60,000 nt of DNA, taken from NCBI RefSeq assembly GCF_964340395.1, contig NC_135570.1:10076322-10136321 (forward strand), in the 5' to 3' direction. The translations under genes and the position numbers were made by a program. This DNA comes from Glandiceps talaboti. Taxonomy: Eukaryota; Hemichordata; Enteropneusta; Spengelidae. Below are positions 12,015-24,937 of the stretch, piece after piece (the first letter of the stretch is position 1; each line of letters opens with the position of its first letter). The notes beneath the pieces are model-generated. The model was not told the origin of the DNA. It saw nothing but the letters and a program-made list of their open reading frames with translations, and ran no database searches.

Positions 12015-12789
12015 GATTACATGTATTTATCTATCTATTCATCTATCAGTTCTAGTTGTTAGGATACAACCATTCTGATTACATGTGAAATCTCATGAAG
12101 TGAATACAGCTTTATTGCTTATTTACCTCTATTTCCTTCATTTATTGTCGTTTGTTTATATTTTCTTGTGCCGGGAATGTGGGAAGGCGGTGATCATCCA
12201 GAACAACAAAAATCGAAAACAAACAAAACTAAGCAATGGAAGTACAAATGTAGAAGTAAATAATGCAATAGAGCCACTGTAAGCAGATTGGATAGAATCT
12301 TTCCGATAAATTTACTAACAAGTAACATCAAATTTTAACTACATGCACATCAGTGTCTCTCTTGAATGTTAGTTTGATGTACTGCAAATAACAGTAATGA
12401 ATTATGACATGAAACTTCTCAGAAACCCTTTTTTTTGCCTAATATGGGTATAGGCACTTGAATGGTGTTGTTATGTATTACATCTATTGAGTTACAATGC
12501 AAACTGATATTTTATATAAATTATAATACATATGGCGACACCATTAATCACCTTTATCATACACTCTTCAGTTATCCAATGATGTACTGCTATGCCTTGA
12601 TTGCCAAAAGGGACACTGCACCGTACCATGCACTCACTCAGATTAGCCTGTTGACTCACTGACAAAGTTGATTCATAGGTCAAATCTGAACAGATGAACA
12701 TTATGACGATTCTTAGAAAATTATTCGAAATGCCATAAAATTGACTAAACAACTACATTACACATTATACAATGCATAAACCAGGTTCA

Positions 12790-13095
12790 GCGAAAAATAT
12801 GGAATATATACTTTGGTCGTTGAACATCAGGAGAAGACAATGTACATCTATCACAACAACCTGTGTCTATGCCATTGGTTCTGCTGTGTTTGAAATATTA
12901 GTCAAAACACTCAAAATTGCCATTACTTTCCCTGATCTAAAAAAATATTAATCACAATGGTATAATTATATCGAATTATATCATTCTCCAATATTTATCT
13001 TCATTCAGCCGGAAAATACTCGTGACCTAAGGGTTGTCACTACTCATCTGGCGACTCATAGTGACAAGGTTCCCCCCCGTTCACTTGTATTTTCC
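12790..13095 (+). repeat. Dispersed repeat, family R, copy 1
   Basis: Collinear with 57075-57310: ATATGGAATATATACTTTGG, GGTTCTGCTGTGTTTGAAAT, ATTCTCCAATATTTATCTTC, GTGACCTAAGGG. No frame is conserved. Class unknown. Confidence 0.75.
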
Positions 13096-13225
13096 TTGGC
13101 TAAACAAAGAAAAATGTTAGGGAATAATATTTAAATGTTAAATATGTATTTTTTATTTGTTGATTTCTGACAACTGAGAATGAGAAGAGCGTGTATCCAT
13201 ATCTTTATGTGCAGGGCACTGTGTT

Positions 13226-13544
13226 CTTTTCCTGTCAGTGAGTGTTACAGCAATGCTAAGGGAGCTTCAATGGGAACCTTTAGAAAACAGGCAAAAGTAC
13301 TCCAGGCTAGCCATGGTACATAAAGCACTACATGGAAAAGCTGAATTACCAACAGAGCAATACTTCAAACGTACAACAAAATCAACCAGACGATCTCATT
13401 CACACACGTTCCATGGAATACCAGCAAAAATAAATGCATATAAATACTCCTATTATCCTGCAATGTAAATGACTAGAATAATCTGACAAATGACATTGTC
13501 AATTCTACATCTAACGAAAGAACAAGTGCCAGAAAACATTAACT
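13226..13544 (+). pseudogene. LINE reverse-transcriptase C-terminal fragment
   Basis: Encodes SVTAMLRELQWEPLENR, then LAMVHKALHG and a tail resembling NNLTNDIVNSTS, the usual end of Jockey/CR1-type non-LTR ORF2 proteins. It is dead: there is a 1-nt frame change near 13463, and the W of the DWNNL motif is an amber codon. No 5' part is present. Confidence 0.75.
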
Positions 13545-15000
13545 CTTTTCACCATTACTAGTGATGTCCACACTCGTACACACTCACAAATTTGGTGTGA
13601 TACTTATTAATATTACTTAGCCAACAGAAACTATTCATGTTCATAGCCAGCGAATAACACTATGGCGGACATGATAAATGTATTACACAATATTTTTTAA
13701 AGCATAATTGCGCTAAAAATCCATTTAAAGTGGAAATCTTTGAAATTTACACCCAGTTCAAAAAAAAAGTTTTTTTTTTTTTTTAAAAAACCTCTTCAAT
13801 ATGGATGGAGATTTGAAAAAATGACTATAAATAATGTCATTTGGCCTACATATACTATGAGGGAATATATACAATTGACCACATTTCTTCCTTCGCAGTG
13901 GTATGAAAGCACATGTACACATGCAACACCTACCCTACTTTAGTTTATGCATTATCTGCAAGTGTATGGACATGTGAATAGCGCCACTTCACGTGTCTTC
14001 AGTGGTTTTTACATTATCTCCTCGTGTACATACATGTATGTGAATCGTGAGAAAGAAGTAATCAACACAAAGTAAGACTTTATCCATGGCAACTAAGCAC
14101 ATGGCCATGCACGGGATTGATTACGAAACAACAACCACACACAACACACCTAAGCTTCCCAGATCAAACCAAATACAACATATTCTATTTTATACACTTC
14201 ATTTGTAAAATGTTTAGTTTTCTGACTAAAATGTGGTGAAGCCTACTGTTTTCCCTTTTATACTTTATTACATTCACAGCCTCCACTATTCCAAATAATA
14301 TTGAAGTGAAAATTTATTTGTTAAAAGTATGGATTTTTAAGTCACATGTACATATACATATACATACATGTATACAGTGTCCTTGGGAAGACTGTCAACT
14401 GTAATCTCAATAACAATTTGCGAAGCTGTGTTGCCATGGTAACATATCTATGCAATACAAAATCATACTACAGATACATAAAATAGTTTGCTAATTCATA
14501 TTTCATCCTTTCGTCAGTACATTTTTAGAATTCATTACTTTACATTGTATGTACATCCCCATGTTAGTGTAAGCCCCCCCCCCCATGTATAATTTATTCA
14601 AACACATAATTCCCAGAGGAATTACAAAAGGTTACAAAGCACAAATAAGTAAAATAAAAGAAATTTAAAGTATACATTTAGAAATTTAAAAAAAAAATTT
14701 AAAAAAGTTAAAATTAATAAAATAGTAATAATAACAAAAAAATTAAATCATATTTAAAAAAATAAATAATCTATTATAAAATTGAAATATGCTAATGCGT
14801 TAAATGAGTTATAAGAGAAGGTGTTACTGGACAACAAAATCTAACATTATGTCTCGGCATCACCTACTAATGGACAAATTGACAAGTGTCGTTTCCAAAA
14901 CTAGTATATATTTCTTTAATTTTGTCCATTTCAATTGAGAAACATGGGAAAACAAGGAAAACTTCTATTCCGACTCCAAAAGCTTCTTGGAAGCAAATCT
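13545..15000. other. Non-coding, A/T-rich
   Basis: A/T homopolymers at 13759-13786 and an AAAATTTAAAA-rich patch at 14650-14770. Poly-C at about 14575-14584. No gene seen. Confidence 0.5.
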
Positions 15001-15004
15001 CAAT

Positions 15005-15035
15005 TTTTTTGCTGGCGTCTTGCCAGCATCATCAG
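15005..15035 (-). other. Hammerhead-ribozyme-like motif (degenerate)
   Basis: Minus strand reads CTGATGA, then a perfect 6-bp stem GCTGGC / GCCAGC with loop AAGAC, then A-rich sequence where GAAA is required. CTGATGA-stem II-GAAA is the hammerhead core. Penelope-like retroelements are known to carry such motifs. The missing G12 suggests a dead copy. Confidence 0.4.
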
Positions 15036-15319
15036 GGGTGCACTCCCAAGAAATTGTTTAACTCTGTGATCAGAAATGTTCATTATTAGTACATGAACCC
15101 AGGGTCCATGAACACTCATTCTTGCATTGGAAAACAAATTTGGAAATTTGTTTACTGAAAGGATGTCTTTCATTCCTACAAGCATAGCTTGTACATTGTA
15201 ATCAGGTACATGTGCCTATCAGTTGAATGGTGGAAAAATTCTGTAATGACTATACAATGTTTTTGCTTGACTTCCAGCATACTTTTTCGCTAGTATAATT
15301 GACAAATATGGATAGGTTT

Positions 15320-15355
15320 CCCTAAAGAAGGGACTACATGATGGCCAAAGTGTCG
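15320..15355 (+). other. Hammerhead-like motif (very degenerate)
   Basis: CTAAAGA, a weak stem, then CAAAGTGTC. It lies about 300 bp from the opposite-strand motif at 15005. Listed only because of that pairing. Confidence 0.2.
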
Positions 15356-15359
15356 AAGT

Positions 15360-17107
15360 GAAGTCACAGAGTTATTGCAACATTTAGAGAAGGGACATGT
15401 GATATTACATTACCACTCATATGTATCAACCTAAAGAGGATTATTGGTTAATACAATATTATTCTAGCTTTATGTGCGCCATGATCACTGCAATCATCTC
15501 CACTCTACGGTCAAATGAATTTCTCAGCTACACAGGTCCACAGCATTCCATTTTTCTCCCCCCCCCCCCCCCCACACACACACAGCAAAAGCTTAATGAT
15601 AACGTGATGGCGTTATCACATCCACATGTGATTTACTTTCAAACTGGAGGTGGCCTTACTGACAGTAGTTACAATTCCCGCGATAGCCAAACAGGGCCAT
15701 GCTAATTGACTATTAATGAACAACTGTCTAAATAAAGTATATCTAACCAATATACAACTGACTTTCGGTTTGATGGATTACTACTGACATACGCTGTTCA
15801 CCCATTCCCAACAAGTTTAGCAAGCTTTTTGGTAAAATTTGTTCATTTGAATTTACATGGAGATACATGTATAGTGATCATAGAAAATGTCAAAATGTAT
15901 TACTATAGAACTACATGTAGACTATGGTACAGGCTGCTGATGCATGCCATGATCAAGTAGTCATTCTGTTCCATCTTGTACACAACAGACAATACATACA
16001 TCCGTGTTCTTTCACAAAAATGATAGCGTCTTTGAAGAATTTTTGAAGTTTGAAGAAATATGAAGAACAAAGTGATCAGCATAATATGCATGTCTTCAAC
16101 ACTGGAACAAACTCTGACATGTTTATTTTAACACATACACCCCTGTACATTGGGGATCAGCCATTTCTCTTCATGTGAAAGTATTATTATGATTTTGTCA
16201 TTCAAAGATTACTAAAGCTCAAGGATTGTAGAACAGGTTGTAGAAACCTGCCAAGTATGGCAGCCTAGATGGCAAGGACGGTGTTTCCACTGTGCTTTTT
16301 ATGTCGTGGGGAGAACACTGCTGTAAGAACTTGGGGAGAACACTGTCTGGACAATAAAAGCATATATAAGTACATTTCCATTCTACAAATATATCATTCG
16401 TGAAAGTATGATATCTACACATGGTTAAAATACAAAAATGTATTGTGACAGACATAGAGAGAATGCAACTTGAAATTAAAGACAACACCTTCCAAAAGCA
16501 ATTCAATTTTGACTTTACATACAATCTTGGAGTCACTCATACTAACTAGCAGTTAGTTTCAGATCAAATCAAATCAAATCAAATCAAATCAAAAATAAAA
16601 AGTCCACAAAATAACAAAACACAGATATGCCTTTGTCATTATTCTCTTCAGACATTTTTTAGACCCGTCATCTATTTATCTTGAAACATACTGTGTTTTT
16701 TCAATACTACAGTGAGACTGGGCCCCCGATTTATAAACCCATAACGACCTCTGACCTCTGCCATCTGTTCCACACAACTGAATAGATGGTTGCACACATA
16801 CTAATCAGACAACCTACATACAAGTGAAACCAGTTGCCTGATTGTAAAGTTTCGCATAGAAAAAATATCGCGTGACATTAACCACTTTCATAAAAAAAAA
16901 ATTTGGCACAAAAGTACAAGCTGGATTAGGATTTGACTTTTTGAATAACGTTTGTGGAAAAGGTCATCACAATAAAAAATTCATTCTATCCTATCTTATA
17001 TGAATTACCATTCAGTGAACATCTGGTTTCTGTGGTATTACTATACTTCTATATTTAACAAAAAACCTACTATTTTAATCCCAATCTGAACTGACCTACT
17101 AGTAGAC
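15360..17107. other. Non-coding
   Basis: Poly-C followed by (CA)n at about 15560-15584, and a pentanucleotide run (AAATC) at 16563-16592. No gene seen. Confidence 0.5.
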
Positions 17108-17203
17108 TGTAAGATACGTCTTGTCGTCCCGCCCTGGCCTCTCTCACCCGACATGGGAGGGGTTTACCGACATGTGAGGGCGCCCTGTCACGGCATACGA
17201 CTA
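17108..17203. mobile_element. ~95-bp palindromic MITE, copy B
   Basis: Starts TGTAAGATACGTCTTGTCG and ends TGTCACGGCATACGA. Contains ACATGTGAGGGCGCCC. Confidence 0.8.
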
Positions 17204-17227
17204 GAATTGATCCTGTGTAGACTAACT

Positions 17228-17450
17228 AGTTCATGCCCTTTTTGCTACGTTTTATCTAAAACTAAAGTCGTTGCCTCGCTCCGATCCGAAGCAATACTAT
17301 AACCACGTACTGATCAGCAAGTGCCATAGGCACTCACAGTTCTGCCTTCGGCAATCGCAATTCCTATCAGTACGCCTTAGTATTCAATACTACAGAGTGA
17401 CGCGACGGCTTTGATTTAGATGAAACGTAGCAAAAAAGGCACGAACAACT
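17228..17450. mobile_element. Palindromic MITE-like element, 223 bp
   Basis: Left arm AGTTCATGCCCTTTTTGCTA then CGTTTTATCTAAA; right arm TTTAGATGAAACG then TAGCAAAAAAGGCACGAACA. Arms are about 45-50 bp and the interior is CpG-rich. It lies only 24 bp from the copy B MITE. Confidence 0.8.
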
Positions 17451-18506
17451 GTCGACAGTCTATAGACTAACATATCACACTTGTTGATAGTTCTTTCCAC
17501 AGTCTATATAACTAACACACAAGAAATATTTGTTTTTGCTGATTTTGAAAGAACTGTTTTTTGGAAGCTGACCATGTATTAAAAATATCTTAATATTTTA
17601 ATTCACTATTCATATCAAAGAGCCCACAACTACTCAATTTTAAGTAAAATATATACCAATACTCAAATTTCTCTGAAAATTAAAGTTGATCAAATCTTTC
17701 CAAATTGTGTCATATGAAAGCTTGTTCTTGGTCCTTTTAAAAAATAATAAAAGAAATGTTGCATTTACCATCTTGTTTTTCAAGGAAATGGAGTCTTTTT
17801 TCCCTTCCAAAATAGAGTTACACAGTATTTGATGACCATACTGGTTTCCAAAATTGTGTAATTTTGATGTTTGTTTGAATGCATTGTACAGTGAACCCTG
17901 TTTTTTCTTGATTTTATCTGAGAAATTAGAGAATACTTCCGAGTTTTCGTGAGCAAGTAACAGAAAAAGTATAAGAACTCTATTTCTCATTTATTGATTT
18001 CACCAGGAAATTAAAAAAAACCACATACATAACAAAGTGAAATAATTTCTGAGGCACATACTAACTCTATCTAAGCTAACTTGTTATCAGTGACTGCACT
18101 TTTTGACACCATCTCCTGAAACTCTTGTTCTACTAGTGTCAATTATAGTAGCTGTGGTCTTGAAGTCAAAGACAGGAAATGTGATGTTTGCCAAAATTCC
18201 CAGAGGATGAAGTACACTTTCTGTTTTATTGTAATCTATAGTATACATGAACCTCAGGTAAGTATTACTAGATAAAATAAAAACTTTAATGCCAAACTGT
18301 AGTCATACGATAAACTACAACATTTAATGATAAAATTTCACATAGATACTCTAAACATTTTAAATGAGGCCTTTAACTGTAGGAAAAACTTTATTTACAA
18401 CTGGGACATATGTGATTTTGATATTCTTTGTGTCAGAGGGCTGGATGTGGCTCTTTTTCTGTAAACTCTAATTTCATTTGTTATATGTAAGTCTGCATAG
18501 CACACC
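17451..18506. other. Non-coding; one orphan open frame
   Basis: A minus-strand frame (17990-17640, 116 codons) begins directly after an in-frame stop, is Lys/Asn/Phe-rich and matches nothing I recognise. It is probably chance in AT-rich DNA. Confidence 0.4.
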
Positions 18507-18635
18507 TTAATAAACAATAACATAACATAACATAACATAACATAACATAACAATATAACATAACATAGCATAGCATAGCATAACATAACATAACATAACA
18601 TAGCATAGCATAACATAACATAACATAATACATAA
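18507..18635. repeat. (AACAT)n / (AGCAT)n pentanucleotide array
   Basis: About 25 units, with interspersed AGCAT variants. Confidence 0.95.
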
Positions 18636-18929
18636 TGTAGTACATGTATTAGTTTTATACTGTTACAAGTTGTTTTAACCTGTATTACAAAACAATTTTA
18701 GCATCATCTGGGTTTTAAATTTACCAATATTACAGATGAATAGTACAAGCGAACCTTGAAATTTGAATATATTTCTATAGTTTGCTGTAGAAGCCTGGGA
18801 AACACTTACAAATCAAAATCTAGAATTGATTCCATTCAAATTATATAATATTATTTATATTATGCACTTAGTAATATCCAAGAACAATACAATGTTTTGT
18901 AGTGACTATTTTAGATGAATTCTCGGTCA

Positions 18930-19600
18930 GGACGGGGCCATCCACCTTGTGGATGTCCCTGCGTACTAAAATGGCGCACGGTATAGAGATGAAAGCGGTT
19001 TGCATAGTTAGCTCACATATCTAGATACATGTATTAACCTAAATGTGACGATGCAAAACACTTGCACTCATTGTCCGCAGTCAGTGAACTATACGACGGC
19101 CTCGCAACTTCTCAATATTATACGGTCCCCAAATAAACACTGTAGTCGATGTTTCGTAAATTATGAAAATATTCCGTAGTTTTTACTCAATTGAAAGTAA
19201 AATGCAGCAGTGGCCTCGATCACTCGCTCGACAGGACAAGTTTCCCGTAAGCATACGTGACATGAGTAACGAGCAATCGTTCTCAACCAACATAACTAAA
19301 TCAAAATGCGCACAAGTTGCTCGATTTCTTTTCAATGGCAAAAGGGTTTGTGTTACAAATCGACCAAATATAGGACGTACCTTAAACTTGAAACCGCAGA
19401 CGAAGCTGCCTTTAGACTGAATGTCCCAGTTATAAGCATATCAAGGCCAGACCAATATGCTAATAACGTAACTTATAACGTGCACTGTACTGTGTACATG
19501 TACAGTGTACGTATGTCACGTTACAAACACAAACGGTTCGAAACGTATATTCCTGTCCCCATTACCTAGATCATTTGTGGCCGTAAAAAAGCCGCACTAC
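18930..19600. other. CpG-rich segment, candidate promoter or 5' exon
   Basis: CpG dinucleotides are visibly denser here (roughly 40 in 700 bp) than in flanking DNA. The segment contains a short hairpin (GCCATCCAC...GTGGATGTCC near 18938). No recognised protein is encoded. The zinc-finger gene needs an upstream 5' exon on the minus strand, and this could be its promoter region, but no splice link can be shown. Confidence 0.3.
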
Positions 19601-20203
19601 TTACCTTTTTGCAGCTAAAATGAATATATATGAACAATCTCATGTGTTTAGGCGTCGAATACTAAAAAATAACGGACATATTTGAACACTTAATGTTAAC
19701 TAAAGACATATTTCGCATGTTGTTACCGCTGTAACTAGCACATTACAGTACGCGTGATCTAGTTGATACCCCTTAGTTATGTGTACATTGTATATACAAT
19801 CAAGCAGTGACCTAAGGAATCGTACCATAGTCACGTGTGCTACTGATGGGTGCATGTTTCCAAAGTCACATGTTTCCAAAGTCACATGCATCACATGTAC
19901 TTGCAAAACCCTATGTCTGGCGATCTAACTTACGAACAGATTTGTTCGAAAGCTACTCACCAATAAAAGTAATTGCTGCGGTCAGAATTTATTGCAAGGG
20001 GCCTGGGGAGAAAATGGGGGCGGATGGGTGAGGTTGGGTGGGGTTAAAAAATGGGGGTGCGTGAAAAATCTAATGTAATGGTCTGAAAACGTAAGGGCAT
20101 ATTTTGGTCGTTTACCGAGTACATTTGAAACATCTAAAGCCTACATATAGTAAGTGATGAGGTGGGTGACTGCCATGACAATTGTTATTGTGTATATATG
20201 CCA

Positions 20204-20467
<264 letters not shown>

Positions 20468-20493
20468 TGTCACTTGTGAATTTTCAGTGTCAC

Positions 20494-20948
20494 CACAGGG
20501 AGCTCAGGCTCAGTTAGTTTTGTTTACATATTTAAACAAACAAGTAAACAAACAAAACACTAACAAGTAAAAACAAGTAAACAAACAAATAAACAAACAA
20601 AATAAATAAACAAACAAACAAAATAAACCGACACATGTGTAGATACATACATGAGTAAACGACAACAAACCAACGAACAAACACTACCCCCCTCCAGATG
20701 TGACCATGTGGGGGGAGGGGTTGTGTTTGTTCGTTGGTTTGTTGTCGTTTACTCATGTATGTATCTACTCATGTGTCGGTTAGTTTGTTTGTTTGTGTTT
20801 GTTTGTTTGCTTGTTTGTTTGTTTGTTTGTTTTTGTTTGTTTACTTGTTTGTTTGTTTGTTTGTTTTTTACTTGTTTGTGTTTTGTTTGTTTGTTTACTT
20901 GTTTGTTTATATTTGTAAACAAAACTAACTGAGCCTGAGCTCCCTGTG
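20494..20948. mobile_element. 455-bp foldback element with 7-bp target duplication
   Basis: Near-perfect giant palindrome. Ends are CACAGGGAGCTCAGGCTCAG / CTGAGCCTGAGCTCCCTGTG, the arms are rich in AAAC/GTTT repeats, and the centre is at about 20712. The direct repeat GTGTCAC flanks both sides exactly (20487-20493 and 20949-20955). Non-coding. Confidence 0.9.
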
Positions 20949-21149
20949 GTGTCACTTGTAATGGTTAATAAATTGGTGATCCCACCAAGTTGTGACATAT
21001 TGCTCTTCTTTTTAGATATAATGTAATATGTCAAGTACATGTAACCCCTGTTTTAAGTTTAAACAAACAAACTCTATCACCCACTATCATATCAGCTTAG
21101 AAGTTTGCAGACGGTTCCGGTAGCATCGACTGTGGATAGGAAACAGACT

Positions 21150-21312
21150 TACAGAGTCTTCAGTAAAAGTGAAGGCCGGGGAATCAAGTCTGGTCTGTGG
21201 CATAAAATGTGATCCCCTCGGTCTGTACTCGGTCTGTTGTGCTAAAAAACGACCCTCCCTCGATTTCCTTTACCTAAAATATGTCCCTCTCCCTCTTCTG
21301 ATATTTCAAAGA
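21150..21312 (+). repeat. Dispersed repeat, family T, copy 1
   Basis: Shares GGTCTGTxGCATAAAATGTG, GACCCTCCCTCGATTTCCTT and CTAAAATATG with 25050 and 26090. Confidence 0.65.
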
Positions 21313-21794
21313 TTTAATATAAAATGATACACAATAGCTAGCAAGATGACGCAAGCGACATAGATGAAATATCGTATAAGACGGGATTTCCATGACAACT
21401 GATTGGTCGAAGATACTGTATAATCATATGAGTTGTTATAATGGTATTTGGACATCGCAATTAGTGTGTTCCCATGATTCCGGCGTGTATTTTTTTGTGT
21501 AACGTGACTTATTTAAATAGTTCATGAGCTCAACCTTCATTTCCATTGTAAATCAGTTATATCACGAACTCAGGAACCATGTTACAAACAAGAAAAACAT
21601 GCATGGGTAAATTAATATCATTTTAAACTCATGGATAACTATCTATAAACGTTCATAAGTGTATATATACGGTCCATGTACATGATATTGAAATAACAAA
21701 CTATGTTTCAAATTAGAAATAATTACTGATAATCATTAATTATGCAAATGAGCCACCCATTTTTTAGAAAAGTATGAGACAGACAGATAGACTT

Positions 21795-21805
21795 ACCATA
21801 CATAC

Positions 21806-21836
<31 letters not shown>

Positions 21837-21950
21837 CATACATACATACATACATACATACATACATACATACATACATACATACATACATACATACATA
21901 CATACACACACACACACGCACGCACGCACGCACGCAAGCACGCACGCACA
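21795..21950. repeat. (CATA)n, (CA)n and (CGCA)n microsatellite
   Basis: About 27 CATA units, then CA and CGCA. It abuts the LINE fragment at 21965. Confidence 0.97.
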
Positions 21951-21964
21951 GATAGAGACAGACA

Positions 21965-22205
21965 CAGATACGGTCCTGTTGAGTCTTTTTCGCGTTGTAG
22001 TCTGTTTTTTCGTCGAAAGAGAGCTTGCCATAAAGAATTGAGCCAAGGTATTTCAAACTAGTAACAACTTCGACAGAGTCATCGTTCATTGATACAGATA
22101 TGAAATGATCACTTATTTTGTGTGCTGCAACTAATTCTTTTTGTTTTTGCAACGTTCGTTTAAAAAAAAACCTGTCTTTACACCAATTCTTTAACATTTC
22201 AATGT
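21965..22205 (-). pseudogene. LINE (CR1/L2-like) reverse-transcriptase fragment
   Basis: Minus-strand translation reads LKNWCKDRFF, then KELVAAHKI and SLKYLGSILYGKLSFDEKTD, which is the fingers/thumb region of CR1/L2/Rex-type RTs (WCKDN...KTKELV...KYLG..ID.KLSF). Only about 75 residues remain. The downstream side runs directly into a (CATA)n/(CA)n microsatellite. Confidence 0.75.
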
Positions 22206-22234
22206 TACAAAAATATTCAGTTATATATAAAAGA

Positions 22235-22304
22235 GTCTTCATCAAATAGTTGACCAATGAGTGCCACGTGTCTTCATCAAATAGTTGACCAATGAGTGCC
22301 ACGT
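22235..22304. repeat. Perfect 35-bp tandem duplication
   Basis: GTCTTCATCAAATAGTTGAC through CACGT occurs twice with no mismatch (22235-22269 and 22270-22304), so it is recent. Confidence 0.95.
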
Positions 22305-24090
22305 GATTGGCAAATCAAACAGACAACTTATTGCAGTATATCGCATCTCATGTGATCAGGCAATTGGTAAGATTGAAAACCAAAAATGTATATCATGCAG
22401 AAAATATGATTCACACTTTAACCAATAGAAACCTAATTTTATGAACCATTCAGAAATGTAATTCATAGCGGTCCTATATAAAATATAAAAAAAAATACGG
22501 CTTTGTTATGTGCCGTCGTCGTAAAACTACTACATACGGTCTCTTCAAGGTACCGCTTACAGACACCTCAGCTGGAAAAATGTGTATACTCTAGATCTGA
22601 TTGTGAGAGTGGTTTTATGTACATAGTAAAGCGTGATAGTACTTAAGAAGAAACTTGTTTTGCATGTCTGTTGACCCGACAACGCAAATACATCATATGA
22701 GAAAAATAAATGGTGTCCATAAAAAAACGGAAAGTCCATCTAACAGTCTTATTGTTAGATGGAAACCATCAACTTAATTATCATTTAATGATAAAAAATA
22801 CGAAAACTGAAAGTATTTTTGTATAAGGGTGACCCATTTTTTTTTGTTTCTCATTATTTTTTTTCATGATAGCAACTATGTTTCGGTCGGTCGAATTTTA
22901 CAACTGCCGACATCAGACCGTTGACAAACGGAACCTGGCACAAAAAGGGAAACTAAACAACTGAACTGATTAATAACACTTGTAAAGTACAAAAATAAAA
23001 TTTCCTCGACTTCATGTTTCCCTGCTAGCTGTTTCTCATTTTCCTCCTCTTTCAAATAAAGGGCAACTGAAGGTACTCGGCCTACATCTGCAGACATAAA
23101 ATGACCTCTCACCACATATATATTATCAACTCTTCAAAAATATTGCCCTTCGACCCTATACATCACAATCACTTATATTAAAATATTCGTATTTGCTTAG
23201 TGGCGAGACCAAATAGTTCAATGTAGGATAAAAAACTAAATTCTTTTAGTTAGGCCTCAGATCCCACCCCTTCTAAATTGGCCAAAAGGTATAGAATCTA
23301 GACGTCTACAACTTACACTATTCCGTTTCCTAACTGACATTTTTATTTTTTGAATTTACGCTCCCTTACAGGTAGACTCATATATTTGGTGGTTGGCCAA
23401 AACAGTCATTATGATGGAAATATGTGCATTTTGTGATTTTCGCTATAGTAAAGTATACGGTAACTTGCAATTGCCAATAATAACTCAATGGTATTCGCCA
23501 CAGTGAACTGTCACTATGGAGTTTTGAAGTTATATACAGGCTTGTGGTTGACTGACTGACTGACAGATCATACAAAAACTTCTGGTAAAATGAGGTCCCG
23601 GGTCACGAGTCCTTAAAACCATAATTGTAAAACCACAGGCTTGATAGTTATATTGTTTACCATATAATTCATACTACGATACGGCAAAAACGTATTTCTT
23701 TTGCACGTGTACCTAAAAATGTGTAAACAGTGCGGGTTTTTTATCATATTTTTACCTCTAGATACTATTTACACTAATCAGAAAGTACGTAATGTAATGA
23801 TAAGTAACACATTTTGTCTGGCCATAGGCCTTACACATGTAGTCTATGCTTCCACAACGCGTCTCTTCCACTTTGTTTGAATGTCAGACACCTTAAGCTT
23901 ACTATTAAAGCTTGTTTGTGTAGATCACGAGATTTTCAATTTGTGTAAAAGTTAAGGATATCGTCCGTGGCTATCTAATACTATTGTATTATAGTTCTCC
24001 AAGTTGCCATCATATCGCCTGCTACACTTTTAGAGTATACTGTAATTGATCAATATCACAAACAAAATAAGTTTTATTTCACCACAAAAA
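22305..24090. other. Non-coding
   Basis: No gene or repeat family recognised. Confidence 0.45.
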
Positions 24091-24097
24091 TTAATCA

Positions 24098-24105
24098 TTC
24101 AATCG

Positions 24106-24181
<76 letters not shown>

Positions 24182-24204
24182 ATTGGTCGATCGATCAATC
24201 AATA
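24098..24204. repeat. (AATC)n microsatellite
   Basis: About 22 ATCA units, with GATCGATC variants at the right end. Confidence 0.95.
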
Positions 24205-24814
24205 CATGCTCGCTGCACACAGTATGCTTACGTTTGCCCCTTAATGTGTTGTAACCCTACAATAGATCTGGGTACAGACAGCTTTAATTCCTACGCCCTT
24301 ATTTGTCACTCCGAAGCAGGCTGCAACCTTTATATACACATTGTGTTACGTTATAGAATGATTTAATTAAGTATCTGTGACCTTAAGAAGGTTAGCTGCC
24401 AATAGTCCGCTGTACGTGACAAGGATATCTCCTGTAAGCATGTACACCATTTCGAATAGATTGTAGGACAGGTCATGTTGTCCATCCCTATCTTAACCAC
24501 AACTGTACTAATCTACTCAATATACGCTCACCAAGCCAACCAGATTGGATGCAGCCAATCAAACAGTTATGCCCTAAAAAGGTACAAGCCTTTCAATGAA
24601 TGTTGATTTATGCGACCAGCCACCTTATTTTACGTGAATAGTAAACATAAGTTTCCGGCCAAAGTCTGGTATTTTTTATCAAGTACGACAAGTATATCAC
24701 CAGAACAATCGTCGTCTTTACCCAGAAGCAGAAACTATCAGTCTGTCTATTTGATTTCTCTACTAGTACTCTACACAGTGACCTCTGTTTGAACTTCTAA
24801 TCACAAGTTTCTCG

Positions 24815-24937
24815 TCTAGGATGATCATAATTTCGCCACAGACACCGATAACGGTACCGATATTTTTTGAAATATCGTAAATACCTATAATAACGTCATT
24901 ATTTTGTATTATGACCATCCTAGACTAGAATATCACC
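24815..24937. mobile_element. Palindromic element (~120 bp)
   Basis: Arms CGTCTAGGATGATCATAATT and ATTATGACCATCCTAGACTA. Confidence 0.6.

Noticed and set aside
20532-20955. Paired frames beginning MSKRQQTNEQT on both strands
   Set aside because: The same peptide appears on both strands because the DNA is a palindromic foldback element.
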